A DNA stretch of 64,000 nucleotides, taken from positions 32,491,981-32,555,980 of the forward strand of contig NC_088098.1 of the NCBI RefSeq assembly GCF_036370855.1, read 5' to 3'. The translations under genes and the position numbers were made by a program. The stretch is from Dromaius novaehollandiae (lineage: Eukaryota > Chordata > Aves > Casuariiformes > Dromaiidae). The notes beneath the pieces were generated by a model, which made no database searches, had not been told where the DNA came from, and saw nothing but the letters and a program-made list of their open reading frames with translations. Of the stretch, positions 24,174 through 37,290 are shown one piece after another. Position 1 is the stretch's first letter. Every line of letters starts with the position of its first letter.

Positions 24174-26375
24174 GTAAGTAATCCATTTGTATTTAAGCAT
24201 AGTCAGCTTCAGTGGGGATGTCTGCATGAATGTACAAGTGCAATTTGCAAGACTGGTCTGGAAAATGCATCATATGGGGAAAAGAGGGAGCTAAAATGTT
24301 TGTTCTAACTAGACTGACAGCTTGGCCTTGTATGCCTCCCTGAAAATGGCATGCTGAACAATTTAGTGTGCACTTTCAGTGCAACTGCTGAGAAGATGTG
24401 TGAGAATCTGACAGATCTTGCTGTTCCTTGACTAAGGTGGATAGAAACACCTACAGCAGAAATTCAGTGAACAGTTATAAAGTTTATAAAGCTTTGAAAA
24501 AAATCCATCTTCTGTGTTTTATGGTTATATTGATTTACAATTTAGTTTTCCATTTTTCTAATCTCAACTGGCAGATTTAATTTTCTTTATTTTACAAATT
24601 AAATATAAATATGTATATGTGACTCCATTTTGCATATGATATAGAGCCCAATTAAATTTGCATGTTTTCTTTTACATTCTGGATGGAAAGTTTTGATCAG
24701 ATTCTAAATGAATCATCTTTAGGAAGTGCAAAAGATGTCTGACATCTTTAAAAAATTACTCCATTACTGGCTAGTAATCAAAGCTCTAGTCTATTTAATC
24801 ATAATCTTCTGTTTTACGAAAAGCTTTTTATGAAATATTATTCTCATGTACTACTTAAACACATGTATTCTAGTATGCCATATATATTCCATCTCCCCTT
24901 CCCTGCCCCTCAAAAGCCTAACATTTTTACATTAACTACAAGAAAAAAAAAAAATGTTAAGAATTAAAGATGAGGTAGTTTACATCCTGGCGTTCTGCTG
25001 TGGAAGTCCCATGAGTCTGTATTAGAAAATGTATATCTGATTTGCCTAATTTTTTCTTGCAGATTGACTGCAATCACATAATGCCATCTGACAAGTGCAC
25101 TGTCCGCTTGACTTGAATGGCTAGATTATGAAGTCTATATTCTGCATGGCAATCTCTCACGTTTTGCAGATCTCTGTAACTGTATTGGCACTTCCAATGT
25201 ACTCTGTAACTGTACTAGCACTGAAAGATAAGACTTCAAAACAATAATTACCATATGCCCATAGGAGTGGTGAGGCTTCACTTATTCCTGCTTGTTGGAG
25301 ATTTTGATTCAAAGTAAAAGTGAGGAAGAGACTGAAAAAAAGAACTACCTTTACAGTATAGTGTCCAAAAAGGAGGATGGAAAGAGCTTGGCTTCTTCAT
25401 CAAACACCAAAAAACATTTACTGTTTGTTAATAAACCAGGCAGATAAACATCAGAGAGTGAAAAGAACTATTTAAACTAAATGGTAGTAATGACACAAGA
25501 ACAAGTGAATTGGCCATGAGTAAACTGTGATCAAAAGTCATAAGGAAAGTCATAAGGAAATAATACAGAAAAAGAAGATTATGAAACTGTCCTCCAATGG
25601 GAGACGGAATAACCCTATCTACTTTGAAGACAGCATTCTTCTCTGGTGTACTGAAAATGTTACATAATATGGACACCAGCAGTAGACCTGAAGGCAATTA
25701 GACTGTGTCTTGTCCAATACTCCAAAAAGCAGGAGAGTCCTGCAAATCCTGAAGCAACCTTGTCTATTTGTCTTGTCTATCAATAGAAGGTTTTAGGAGC
25801 TTTCATTAAATAAGACAGTATTCAGTTTTCACTGTTTGAACCACCAGTTCCACCGTACTTGTGTCGCTTCATAATCTGCTAGTATTTTTTCCTCTATAAT
25901 GTTTTTTCAGCATCGATAATATGTACCGAGGCACAAAATAAAATGAATCTAACTTTATTCTGAAAGAAGTGCATAAGTAATTCTCCATGTAATATTATTA
26001 AACTAGATGTAAGCTTTTCTATTAAAAACATACACCTTTTGGAAGCTATATATATAAGTTCTGCTATATAAGTTAGCAGAAACAGTCTTCAAATGAGAAG
26101 TTGCAGTAAAACTATATCTAGTATGCTGACAATTTATAAATCTAGTGCTTCAACATTGATGGCAGTGAGTTGAATTCAGTTCACTTTACTTAGAAGATCA
26201 GACTGAATGAATTTGAATCATTGTACTTACGGGAAAAATACTTTCTTATCATGTATGTAGTCCTCAACACATTATATAGCTGTAAGCTATAAACTATAAA
26301 GGTATCATTCTTTAAAAATTAATCATATTACAGTAACTGAAAAAAAGGAATTGCAAGTACATATTTAAAAGATAT
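24174..26375. other. AT-rich noncoding stretch
   Basis: Nothing gene-like. It contains an imperfect 30-bp tandem pair starting at 25172 (CTCTGTAACTGTA shared) and a short tandem GTCATAAGGAAA pair near 25536-25560. Confidence 0.55.
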
Positions 26376-26442
26376 CTTTATATATTTTTATATATGCGCG
26401 TGTGTGTATATGTATATATATATAATATTATATATATATTTA
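26376..26442. repeat. AT-rich compound microsatellite with GCGCGTGTGTGT core
   Basis: TA repeats flank a GC/GT core. From 26389 to 26424 purines and pyrimidines alternate strictly for 36 nt, a pattern known to favour Z-DNA or cruciform structures. Confidence 0.85.
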
Positions 26443-27483
26443 AATCTAGGGATATATGTTGAAGAATCTATTGAAAGCATACCTCTGAAGCCAAACTGCA
26501 CCAAATAAGGACCCACTGCTGTCTACTGGCAATATGATGTTTATATTTAATGAGATAAATATTAATCTAAATAAAAACAGATTGTCTTCAGAACATTTGT
26601 TTGTACAGTACTCTGCTAATGGTCAGATACACACAGCATAAAGAAACAGCATTTAATCAATACAAATCAAGTATATAAAGGCTAACAGGAAATATGACAG
26701 AAAAGTTGTCCAAAAAGCACCTTAACTTGATGGAATGGTTCTATTCATTTCCACATAAATATAATGATGGGCCATTAGGCCATCTTATAAGAGACCTAAA
26801 AGCAATGCACCTAAAGTAATACAGACTAATATAGCTTGGTTTTCAACTTCATGGGGTTTCTGTACAACTGCAGTCATATCTGATAAAAATATTTCTGCAC
26901 TGAGGTTAACCAGAAAATCTAAACCTCATTTCAAATTCTATTATTCAGTCTGAAAAATTTCCGTGTGTGGTGTCTAATATTGTTAGCTCTCCTATATATT
27001 GAAATACATAAATGCAAATGAACCAGACTATTCATGAATTGCAAAACAGCTAGTAATATATTACTAAGGGCATGTTTTCCTTATTATGCTTCCTATGAGA
27101 ATCTCATTCCCTGGAATGCCATTCAGAGTATACAGTGTTTACAAATCAATTTTACCTTGAAAAGGAAGCCTTTTATTTTTGTTTTCTTTTTTAAATTCTT
27201 TATCCTTTACAAAGCATTGATCCACTTTTTTACTAAAGCTCTTTATGTTCCCAACCACCAGAGCATCTAAGTAACTGCCAGCAACGCTGTAAGATAAAAA
27301 ATATGACGGTAGCATTTTATGATTTGAGTACCAAGGCACTAAAAGATTAAATGGACTCCCAAAGCCACACAGTAAGTCTTTCACTCTTTAGGGGATTTCA
27401 ACAGGATTTGCCAAGTCCTGTTTTCCTAAAAAGCATTTTGCCATCCTTCCTCTTGATTTAGAATTTGATTTCTAAGTTAAATA
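26443..27483. other. AT-rich noncoding stretch
   Basis: No recognisable gene or element. Small open frames on opposite strands at 27.0-27.4 kb overlap and are not supported. Confidence 0.55.
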
Positions 27484-27654
27484 TTGCACAAAACTATGGA
27501 GTCTTCGGGAACAAAAATGCAAGCGGTTGGCGTCACCCAGCTAAAGGCATTTAGACAGAATTTGCAGTATCCAACTATAGCCAAGATAATTCAGACTTCG
27601 AGAACTTCTGAAAATTTTACTGAGGAAAGATCGTGTGCAGTTTCTGAGGAACAC

Positions 27655-27990
27655 GGCAGGTTGAGCACTCAGCAGTGGCAGACCAGCATGTGCTGAGCTG
27701 AGGCAGCTGCCGGGAGGAGAGCCAGGCCCTGCACCACCTGGTAGTGCAGCGCCCAGCGAGCCCTGCTGCCCGGGCTGCCCCCACACTCGCGGCTCAGCAG
27801 CTCCTGTCCTTTTCCCTACGCCAGTGCAATGTCTTCTCCACGTCTGCTCCTGGCGACCCTTCGTGCTTTGACCCCATGTGTGCAGGACAGACCGTCCCCG
27901 AAGATGCGGCACAGCCTCTTCTCAGCAACCTGGTGCCTGAGTGCTTGGTGCTCGTGCGGCCCCAAAAGTTGTGTTCTAACAGTGGGGGAC
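27655..27990. promoter_or_regulatory. Small CpG-rich patch
   Basis: An abrupt GC- and CpG-rich segment sits within AT-rich DNA, with roughly twenty CpGs by eye in about 330 bp (for example GCCGGGAGG, GCCCGGGC, TCGCGG, GATGCGGC). It could be a minor promoter or enhancer island, an exon, or an old GC-rich insertion. Several short frames are open on both strands, as expected where GC content is high. No LTR ends or target-site duplications were noticed. Confidence 0.5.
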
Positions 27991-28084
27991 CAGGAGAAGG
28001 GAAACGCTCTCCAGATGTGTGAACATGCAAAGGCAACACTCAAACAATTTAGTAACCGTGGCAAATAACCACAGAAGTTAGGCA

Positions 28085-28480
28085 ATGCTGGACAAAGAAA
28101 TTACAGGATTCAGTTTAGTTTTCTGGGTTACACCGGTGCTCATGCATCCAGTTTACAGCGCCTATAAGGACAAGGCAGCTTTAGATATCTACATATTGTT
28201 TCTGCATCAAAGCACTCCCCTTGGGCAGTGCTCAAAAGGAAATAGAAAAAATGTTTGTTTATTCTCACTCTGTTGCTCTCAGGAGTTTTCTTACTTGTCA
28301 AAATGTTTCACTTTTCCTTTATACCTTTGGCTGACTGGCGCTCGCCATTCTCTTTTCTTTGCTTTTGTCTTCTCCCCTTTCCTAACCCCAAAGAAGCTGT
28401 ACTTCGCCACTGTTATCATTTCAAAGCACTTCTGCAGCTTAAAATCTTTGTTGGAAGTTTTGACTACGGTACTACTGTAG
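28085..28480 (+). CDS. Unrecognised 131-codon ORF downstream of CpG-rich patch
   Basis: An ATG at 28085 (purine at -3) opens 131 codons. The translation begins M-L-D-K-E-I-T-G-F and is rich in hydrophobic and aromatic residues, with two leucine/phenylalanine-rich stretches in the second half. It overlaps a second open frame (28255-28593), and shorter plus frames lie upstream (27496-27696 from its first ATG; 27744-28022; 27829-28068). I recognise no domain. One or two ORFs of this length are expected by chance. The only support is the concentration of plus-strand frames just after a CpG-rich patch. Confidence 0.12.
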   Translation: MLDKEITGFSLVFWVTPVLMHPVYSAYKDKAALDIYILFLHQSTPLGQCSKGNRKNVCLFSLCCSQEFSYLSKCFTFPLYLWLTGARHSLFFAFVFSPFLTPKKLYFATVIISKHFCSLKSLLEVLTTVLL

Positions 28481-28600
28481 TAGTGCTGCTGAACTCTACT
28501 GTCTATTTAAAGGGGAAAAAATACCTACACCTTGGAAAATACCAAGCTTTCAAATGTGTCTCCATTAAGAAAGATACATATGTCTCTGGATAACAAAGAA

Positions 28601-31600
28601 AGATTATCAGATAAGCTGTTGAGAAAGAAAAAAAAAAAGAACTAGAAAAAGTGGGACATCAAGTAATTTAAGCTTGATTCAGAAATCAAAACATCATGTC
28701 CAAAAGGTTTCTTTAGGGTCTGATGTCAAACAAATATGGATTGATTTAGTGGTTTCTCCACAACAGTGGCTTTAATCCCCTACTCCCCTACTGGGCTGGA
28801 AATGCGCGAATGACTTTAAAGGTTTCCATTTCTTCTGCAGCTCATGGTCCTGTATAGTTCTGACCTAGACAAATGGTGATTCTTTTAAAGTTTCGTATTT
28901 GGAACCCAACTTTTTAAGGATGGGTAGAAGTAAATCTCAAATATACTGATATTCTGCATTTCTTCAGCCTGGGGAAAGAGCCTTTCTCTTAATATCTATT
29001 TGAAATTTCTGCAAAAGAATACTTGCTCAAATTGTTGTGCTTTAAGAAGTTACTGTGCAGCAACTAATCAGGATTAATTAGAGGTATCACACTCTTACCT
29101 ACTAACAAATAAAAACTACTTTGACTTTTGACATTTTGTAACATATTTATTCTCTTTTTTTTCTATCAGTCATATCCTAGCATTTTAATTTTAAAAACTT
29201 TGATTTTTCAAGTTGTATAACTATATATTTTTACCAGATCTCTACCCTCAAGGCTCTTAAAGTGAATTTTGATATACGCTAAAATTTAAAAACAGAGGCA
29301 TAGAAAACTCAGTTCTAGTTATTGCTTCTACTGCTCCTCCTGTCTGCGTCTGCCATACAGGGACCGAACAAGGCCTCCTGGAGCCTTCTATTCTACTAAT
29401 ATTAACTTCTTATAGGCACATTGCAAATGCGGACATAGATCCTTGTTTTTCTCTTGGGGGAGATGCCTGTTTTTATTCCTCACTGCTTAAAGCAGATGAT
29501 GGGACCTCAGGCAGACATATGGTCATGTGAGAATAAAGAAATAGAAAGAAGATCTGGAAATTTTAAACAGAATCTTCAAAAAAGACACATACAAACCCTT
29601 TTCTTGGGGTCAGTGGCCAGCACCCTTTCAACATAGGAAAGTGCCTTGCTTTTGGCCTAACAGAGCTACATATTGTTTTCATCAGTGAGACGTGCTTGGT
29701 ACTCTGACAGGCATGTCTGAACCATTGAATTAATAATGGATTCTCAAATGCATACTTTGATGAATGTATAATAAGTGAACTGTCATTGCAATCATAAATT
29801 TTCCTAGTTCTCAAAGTGTGCAAGAATCACTTTCTGGAAATTTGTTCTAAAGTAAGAAAGCTGATTCTCAAGAGCTTTTTTTATTGTGCACCTTCTATTA
29901 ATGTTTTCCTTTTTTAATTGCATTTATAAGTTTTTCTGCATATTATCTTTGAAGGTTAACTGTGCTGAATACACATTCAGAACCAAAGAACTGTTTACTG
30001 ATAACAACTACTTGGCATATTTTGCAGATAGTATGGAAAGAGAAGAGAGCTTAAACAGTCTTGGGCCTTTTCCCACTGATATTTCATATTTTACCCACTA
30101 GGAAGGCATTATACCATTACACCATGGGTAAAAAATGAGAATGTTTTAGGTCTGTTGAACATTGTGAATATTTCACAGTTGATTAGATTATACTGCTGAA
30201 ACGCAGGTGTTTCTGCATGCTGAGAAAATCCAGCATTTAATGGACTTCAAATTCTTATTTCACCTGTGCAGGGTGTTCATCTAGTGAATAGTGTAAAACA
30301 CACTGGCTAGCATATGGCCTGCTAATATGTGGTATCATTATGTTTATGTTGTTTTGTTTATAGGAGAAAAGAGATTTTTTTTAAAGGAAACCACATTTTA
30401 AATAGCTACAGCAGGCATCTTTTTAATTAGGAGACTCTCATACTATACGTATAACAAAGAAAGGTGTAACTAGTAGCAACAGTGGTAGTGTGGAACTAAG
30501 GAGTACGTTTAAGGAACAAGCTGAGTAAACCAGCACAAGTTCTTCTCAGCCAGTTCACAGAACTAGCAGTAAAGAAACAACCTCTGCAGATCTATTTGAA
30601 GTAAACATTAACAATCTGTAGATAACCTCGGTCTTTTACATTTCAGTTTTACAAAGGCACTTCTACAGTGCTTTTGCACTTCCTATTTCTTATTAGGTCA
30701 GCAAAAAGGCATAAGAAAACATGGTTTTATCTGGTATTTTGAGACTGTTGGGATAGCTTTGCATAAATGCACAGAAAAAGCTGAAATAGTTCTAGGTGTA
30801 GTAGTTTGGATTTCCAATATAGTATCATCTTCTGCTGGAATAAGACTCTGTAGCCATAAATCTAAGAACTAAGGAGCCAGAAGGAAAGGTAGTGAAAGAG
30901 ATTAGGGGAAGGAGACCACTAAGGTTCTAGATCCTAATCTGGGGAATATGTTAATATTTTAGGGATGATCACTGGATGTGTAAAAGAAGAGCAACAACAG
31001 AAAATACATTCCTTAGGAAGCGAACCTTTTTCTCCAGTGCTCCTAAATATTTGCCTCTACCACGGGCCACAATCAGACTATTTTTGTTTGCCTTTTCAGT
31101 AGCATGACTCTTGCATTTTGAGCTGCACAGCTCAACTGCAGCACTATTTCTGATCCTGTGAGTGTTCATAGTAAGGTACTCAGCCTTCAGGAGAGAGTCG
31201 AAAATTAGGCAGTGCAGAAGAATCAGGGAGGTAGAACTGTCATCACCATCAATGTTCGCTGCAAGTGATTCTGGAGTTATGCAGCCTAGATGCTGCTTGT
31301 TTCTCTTAATTGCTAACTCCCAGTGATCTCTGCTTTGCAAACAGCATTTTGAGGGGTTTGTTTTTCATTTTTGGTTTGGGGTTTTTTTTGAAATGACCTT
31401 TTGTGATGGAGAGCAAATGGTTCTGGATTCAATATATAAGACTTAAAAATAAGATGCAGAGTTTTTTCTGCATTCCCCTCACTTTGCCCATTATCCTCCA
31501 GTTCTCACACTTGAAGAATAAATCTCTGAACCCTATACACTTAAATAAGAAGATATATAAGACCATATGACAAAAATGATAAACTGTGCTATAAAGGCAA

Positions 31601-34600
31601 AAAAACATTGTGAATAGGCTCAGATGCCTTTTTCAGTATTAATAATGAAAGATCAAAACAAGTTCTGATTTTACTTCAGGTGTCATAAAAACTCATAAGA
31701 ATTCATAAAAGGTCAGTATCTTTATTCTGATTCATTTTAGAAATGTTACTTAATCAGTTTTTATAAATACAAAGCTAGATCTATTTATATGAAGGAAAAC
31801 GTTGCTCAGTATGAATACAGGATACATATTTCACAAGAAAAAAAATATTGTTACTTGTTTCATCCATTAATTCCTAAACAATATTCTTTACAGTGCTGAA
31901 TTATTGTATGCAGTAATGCTGCCCAAGAATGACTTTGGGTTGAGGAAGGCAAATAGATTATTTCCAAAACTATCCAAGGAATTTTTTCAGACAGTTTTAG
32001 TCATTATCACTAAATGGCTTTGAAGTCTGATTGACTTGTATATAATATGCATCATTGCCCAAATGGCTGGACTGTAAGTTCATGTTTCCTTTCTGATAAT
32101 GTTCAGAGACTCTTGCAGTAGATCAACTGCTCTTTCATCAGTTTGATCACTAATTTTGAACTACAGGCTACAGTTTGATATATTTTATTTTTGGTTATGG
32201 TCAAGGAAGAAGAAATTAAATCATATACTTTAATTTCCCAAAGTACTTGAACTCCTTTGGGTTTAGAAGTTACTTTCAACTTTTGCATTAACTTCAAACA
32301 TTGCATTCAACATTCATACTGTAGTGAGTGCATTTTGTACATGATCTCCATCACTATACTACTGCCACTTAGGGATTTTTTATTTTTATTTTTTTTAACA
32401 AAGACCTCAAGTAGCTGTTAGAATTCCCAGAGGATTGCAATTTATACCCAGGAGCTTGCTGTTAGCAATTTGTTCCTTGAAGAAAAATGAATACTCAAGC
32501 TGGACTGTTCAATTATTTCACTGCTGAAAGCACAGCGATTCACTTGCGCTTTGGGGAGTAGACTTTGAGGGAGGAGATGCAAGCTCTGTGCCTGAATATG
32601 CATTTTGCTTTGCTCCTAGGAAAAAGAACATAAGGTGTGAAAAACAAATTAAACCAATTGATCTCATAGAGAACTTTAAAAATAAATTACTGTTAAAAAT
32701 TATACCCCTTTTGCATAAATATATCAATCAAATGTGTACCTGAGACCAGGCTTCTACCATTACTTGAGACAGAATAGGTTTATCCAGCTAATTCATTTTC
32801 ATTATTTACTAAAAATAAAATCAGTTTACTGCTTAACTCCATAAGAGAAAAATTTAGCTGGAAGTTTAGATGTGAACATTTTAAAGGTCTCCAGCTAATC
32901 TATTTGTTGAAGGACTTGGAGCCACTCCCACAAGCATTTGAGAACAATCTTTTCTGTCAGAAGCAATTGCACTCAGGGAGGATGTATATACTCACCGCCA
33001 AGGAACAGGATGCACCTCAGGTCTAGTCTGTGGCTTGCTTAGAGAAGGGTCCTCTGGCAAAAGGCATCTACTCAGAAGCCTCTGATATTGGGCCTTGATA
33101 TTGGTTATGGTACCAGCTCAAAACTCTTCAGACATTCCTTGTCTTTTTATAGAACAAAATTCAAGCTGCTTCATTGTGCTCACCTCTTTGATGTGCTGCT
33201 CCTTGTGTTACCTTTGTACGGGGTTTTTTTTGTATGCACTATGTGCTATCTAGCTTGTGAATCATAGTGTTTATTTACTGGTCTTGTGCACATGCACATA
33301 ATTCATTCATTTTTATCTTTTAGTTAATCCTGCAATATCTTTAAGCTACTGCAGTCTTACCCTTCGCTCCAGAGATGCCTACTATGGAATTTTCTGTTTT
33401 TAATGTTCGTCAGATACAGTAAATATTGCTACTTACATTGCAGGATTTAAGATATGCTACAGGATGCTGGGGAAAAAAGGCAAGCTCTTAGCTCAGGTTT
33501 CTTCACCTGATTCAGCTAACCAAGTATAAAATAAGCTGTGAAGAAAGAATTAGTTGGGTTTCAGTTCCAATTAGAATTTTACATTCAATTTAAGATTGCC
33601 CCAAAACTTAACTCTGCTTAAAGCCATATTCTTTTATTTTTACTAATGGATTAATCTAATTAGATTAGCCAAATTGATAGATCTTTTTTTCTTTTGCATA
33701 ATGGATATATATCTCTAATTTAAATCCTATCAGTAATTAGGAATGGGGAGAGCAGTCTAAATAAAATAACAACAAAGCAAAAGTTTGCCTGATTTGAATT
33801 AATCCAGAACAACATCTAATCTGATGTGTTTCAATGCTTATATTAAACACTGGTGGGAAAGTTGGAGGAGAAACACTTCCAAAAGCAGAATCTTTTGGTA
33901 CAATTCTGATCGAAGGAGAAATACAACTGTTAATATCCACAGCTGTAATGAGGGGCAATAGATATAAAGAGACCACGGAGGATGAAGGGGGGTAAGTCTA
34001 TAAACTAGACATTAGAGACTACAATGTACTAGGAATTGACAGATATGGGAGGATCCACTGAGTTTCCTATTCCGTGACCACTAAATAAAATTTTACCTAA
34101 AGCATAATGTTACCATCATCAAATACTTCCTTCGTGACTTTTGTTCAACCACTTTCCAGATATATTCATATATTGAAAATTAGAAAATGTCAATATTTTG
34201 AAAAGAAACATCGTGAAATAAAAGAATATTAACATTTTAAGGAACTTCTGATATTGAAAGAAAAAAATCTAAAATGTTTAAAAATTCCATGCTCTTTAAG
34301 AAGAGACCAAATGCTACAAATGTCATAACTTCTCATGACATGAAAATCAGTTTTTCTGACCAGTTTTCTAACAGTTTCAGTTTTCTAACAAGATTTGGAG
34401 ACATTCTTGGATGTATGTGGTCATGTCTGTACTTCATAGTTAGAAGCCTTCCTTTGCTGCAACCACCTTTGTTATGAAACACATGGACTATGGTGACCAA
34501 CCAGAAAGGACAAGGCGTTAAAAATGTTTTGTGAGTGTTTGTGTTATGAATGATGTGCCTGGTTTTGGCAGATATTTTTCAGTTTGCTTAAGAAAAGAAT

Positions 34601-36885
34601 ATCCCTCTAGCTGGCACTTGTCATGGGACCACAGAACAAACTTGTGAATTTGCTGCTTACAAATGACAATTGTGAAGATGTACGTATTTTTAGCTATTCC
34701 TTGGCATATCTGGACATGTAAATCATGCTAACTCTCCAACAGATGATTCAACAGTAGGTTAAGCTTAACCATGACAGTTTAAGTCAATCCAGTTCAGCCT
34801 TCTACACAGTTCCCAGCTGGATATCTTCCAGTTCAGCTCTCTGAACTGTTTCATTGAGAAGCCTGGTGAGCACCAAGATGGTTCTTGCAAGTGCCATCAA
34901 CAGTGAGGAACAGGATAACCCAGCTGAAAGGAGGGGTGACAGCAGCAGTGACAACCTTGAGCAGCTTTTAGAAAGTTCCAAGGAAAAATTATTTCAACAG
35001 ATCATTATAAGGGTAATCAGAATGTTTAATGTTTAGAAAATCAAAGCACCATGCTTTGATTTGAATTCATCTGAATTTAGAAAAAAAAGTAAATTTAAAA
35101 ATAAGTAAATGCAATTTGAAAAGACATGTCAAGCTAAAGCATCAAAACACTTCTCTTTCAAAATGTTAAAACTAGGTAGAGAAATTGCAACATGAAGAAG
35201 TGATTTGCTCAAGGGCATACCTGCGAGATAGCAGAAAAAACAGGAATAGAGCAATTCTCCTCAATATAAAATCAGTCCCCTGTCCACTTGAAATGGGCTG
35301 TAGCCATACGGTGTTAACTTCAACAACTCTAACCTTCAATATTCTCAAGCTCTCGTTACAGCCAGTTTATGTATTAGGAGTCTTTAAAATGCCCAGTTTC
35401 TCACAAGAAGATCTGGATGACTATATATAAGGTCTTTTAGCCAGATCCATTCATCATAGCAATGATGAATCTCAAAACTGTGCTCCTATCATTTTTCCAA
35501 ATGACAATTTAGCAGAAAATGTAATCAGGTTTCCCTTGCAAGAGTTACTCTTTTTCTTTTTTCTTTTTTTAAGCTCAACAAGTGGGATTCCCAAAGGCAC
35601 TTGGTTCCAATTAAACATTTTGCTGCCATTGAAGCCAAAGGCAAAATGCCTAGTAACCTCAAAAGAAAGAAAACTATATTATTACTGTTTCCTTTTGAAA
35701 ATACAGCCTAATTTTCTGGGTGAACTGATTTTTACGTATTTTATTATTCACATATTCTTTCACATCTTCATCATAAACAGCTACAATACAATGTAAAATA
35801 ACACTGTTATCTCAATTTGTTAAATAAAAATAGTCACATTTATTTTTAAGTGATTTTGAAGTATGTCCAAATTTTTGCTAGTATCTACTCTTTTACTAAA
35901 GACAAAATTGTCTATGGCACGTTTATTAAATGTTTAAATCATCTGAAGTTGACCAGGGATGTAATTTCTGTCTCTTAGGTAGTTATTGGTCTTCTTTCAA
36001 AAGTATACTAAATGTAACATTTTTAGAAGCCAATCTTCTTTCTGTCATCATATTTTTTTTTTGAGAAATTAAAAAGAACAATAGTAATTAATTTTGAAGC
36101 ACAATGGTACATTCATAATACAAGTTATGAATATGTTTCTTTCTTGAGGCTGCCACAGGTTAGATAGAATCTTTGTAGTTCATCCTTATGAATAGCCAAA
36201 GCATAATAGTATTGAAATTTAATAAAAGTGTTCTACAATGTGTGCTCAGCATTATACATGAGAAGAAGTAGCCTCTGCTACAGGCCCTTGCAATCCAGTT
36301 CATTATCTTCTTATCACATTAGGACACAATGGCTGTACATCTATTGTCACGTTAACATGAGCTCAATCTACCACTTAAATTCAGACTGCCTACCTGCTGT
36401 CTTGCACACTGGTTCAAAGTACAGCCAATTCCAGTATTTTTCTCAGTTTTTCTGAGTGACCAGTAGGGAAACTCAGTCGTGATCTGTAGAATGATCTGAG
36501 CTCAAGACTCTGTCTCTTCAAAGCTCTTGTCTATCTTGTCTATCATTCAGGAGAATGAATATGAACACCACTCAGTTTGTTGGCTGTCACTAGCTCAGAG
36601 AATATGTAAATTGATTTCCTGGACTTCTGATTAAATGAAACTTCAGGGTAAGGAAATTATGTCCAGACTTTCATTGTTTAATTTGTGGAAAAATAGAGAA
36701 TTCTTGTGTAACATTGCATATTGATTGCATAGATGTTTGGGATGTGGAGAATACTGTGAACGGAAATGGCTTGCGTGGCTGTGAGTTGCTGCAACTCAAA
36801 TGCAGTGATTTAGGTATCTGTGGCATCTTGTCTTTGTGTGCTGTAGGCACATATTGTCTTCATACTGCCCTTCTGTCATGGTGCC
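28601..36885. other. Long AT-rich stretch without supported features
   Basis: No recognisable gene or transposon in about 8.3 kb. The longest frame (30969-31340, minus, ~123 codons with no early ATG) is unrecognised. Minor items are an exon-like 47-nt segment with GGGG|GTAAGT at 33990/33991, a small 54-codon ATG-initiated frame at 34875-35036 rich in E/S/Q, and a TTGTCTATC tandem pair near 36528-36545. Confidence 0.5.
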
Positions 36886-37290
36886 ATGGAGGCTAGATGG
36901 ATATGGATACTGAAGTACTTTAATCATGTTAGTCATAGATTACTAAACTTACACTTAGTTGTTTTTCCTTACTTGAATGAGTCAAAAACATCATCAAAAC
37001 GAATGCTACTTGTGTGTGAGATTGTGCTCATCCCAGAAGAATGGAATAACACTTTTACTTTATGTTATATCATGTATTCAGTGCAAACATCCTTGTCATT
37101 CAGATATGACACTTCAGAAATGTTCTACAGTAACAGACAGTACTTTCCCTCATTCCTAAATAGTATGAACCTCAGAGGCCATATTTACCATGGCACTCCC
37201 GTGCCGGGAGTAGATGCGGCCAGGAGGAGCTGCCGAGCCCGCCCAGGCCCTTCTGCTTGGCCGGCGATGCGGGGCGCCACGATGGCTTGA
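36886..37290 (+). CDS. Unrecognised 134-codon ORF running into CpG island
   Basis: An ATG at 36886 in the context GTGCCATGG (strong Kozak match) opens 134 codons to a stop at 37288-37290. The first ~100 codons lie in ordinary AT-rich DNA and the last ~30 in the CpG island. The peptide begins M-E-A-R-W-I-W-I-L-K-Y-F and contains no domain I know. The composition jump inside the frame (AT-rich codons, then GC-rich A/R/P codons) argues against one constrained protein. An overlapping upstream frame without ATG (36714-36896) is likewise unrecognised. Confidence 0.12.
   Translation: MEARWIWILKYFNHVSHRLLNLHLVVFPYLNESKTSSKRMLLVCEIVLIPEEWNNTFTLCYIMYSVQTSLSFRYDTSEMFYSNRQYFPSFLNSMNLRGHIYHGTPVPGVDAARRSCRARPGPSAWPAMRGATMA

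Noticed and set aside
30969..31340. About 123-codon minus-strand frame
   Set aside because: No early ATG, no recognised domain, no splice signals, and a length expected by chance.
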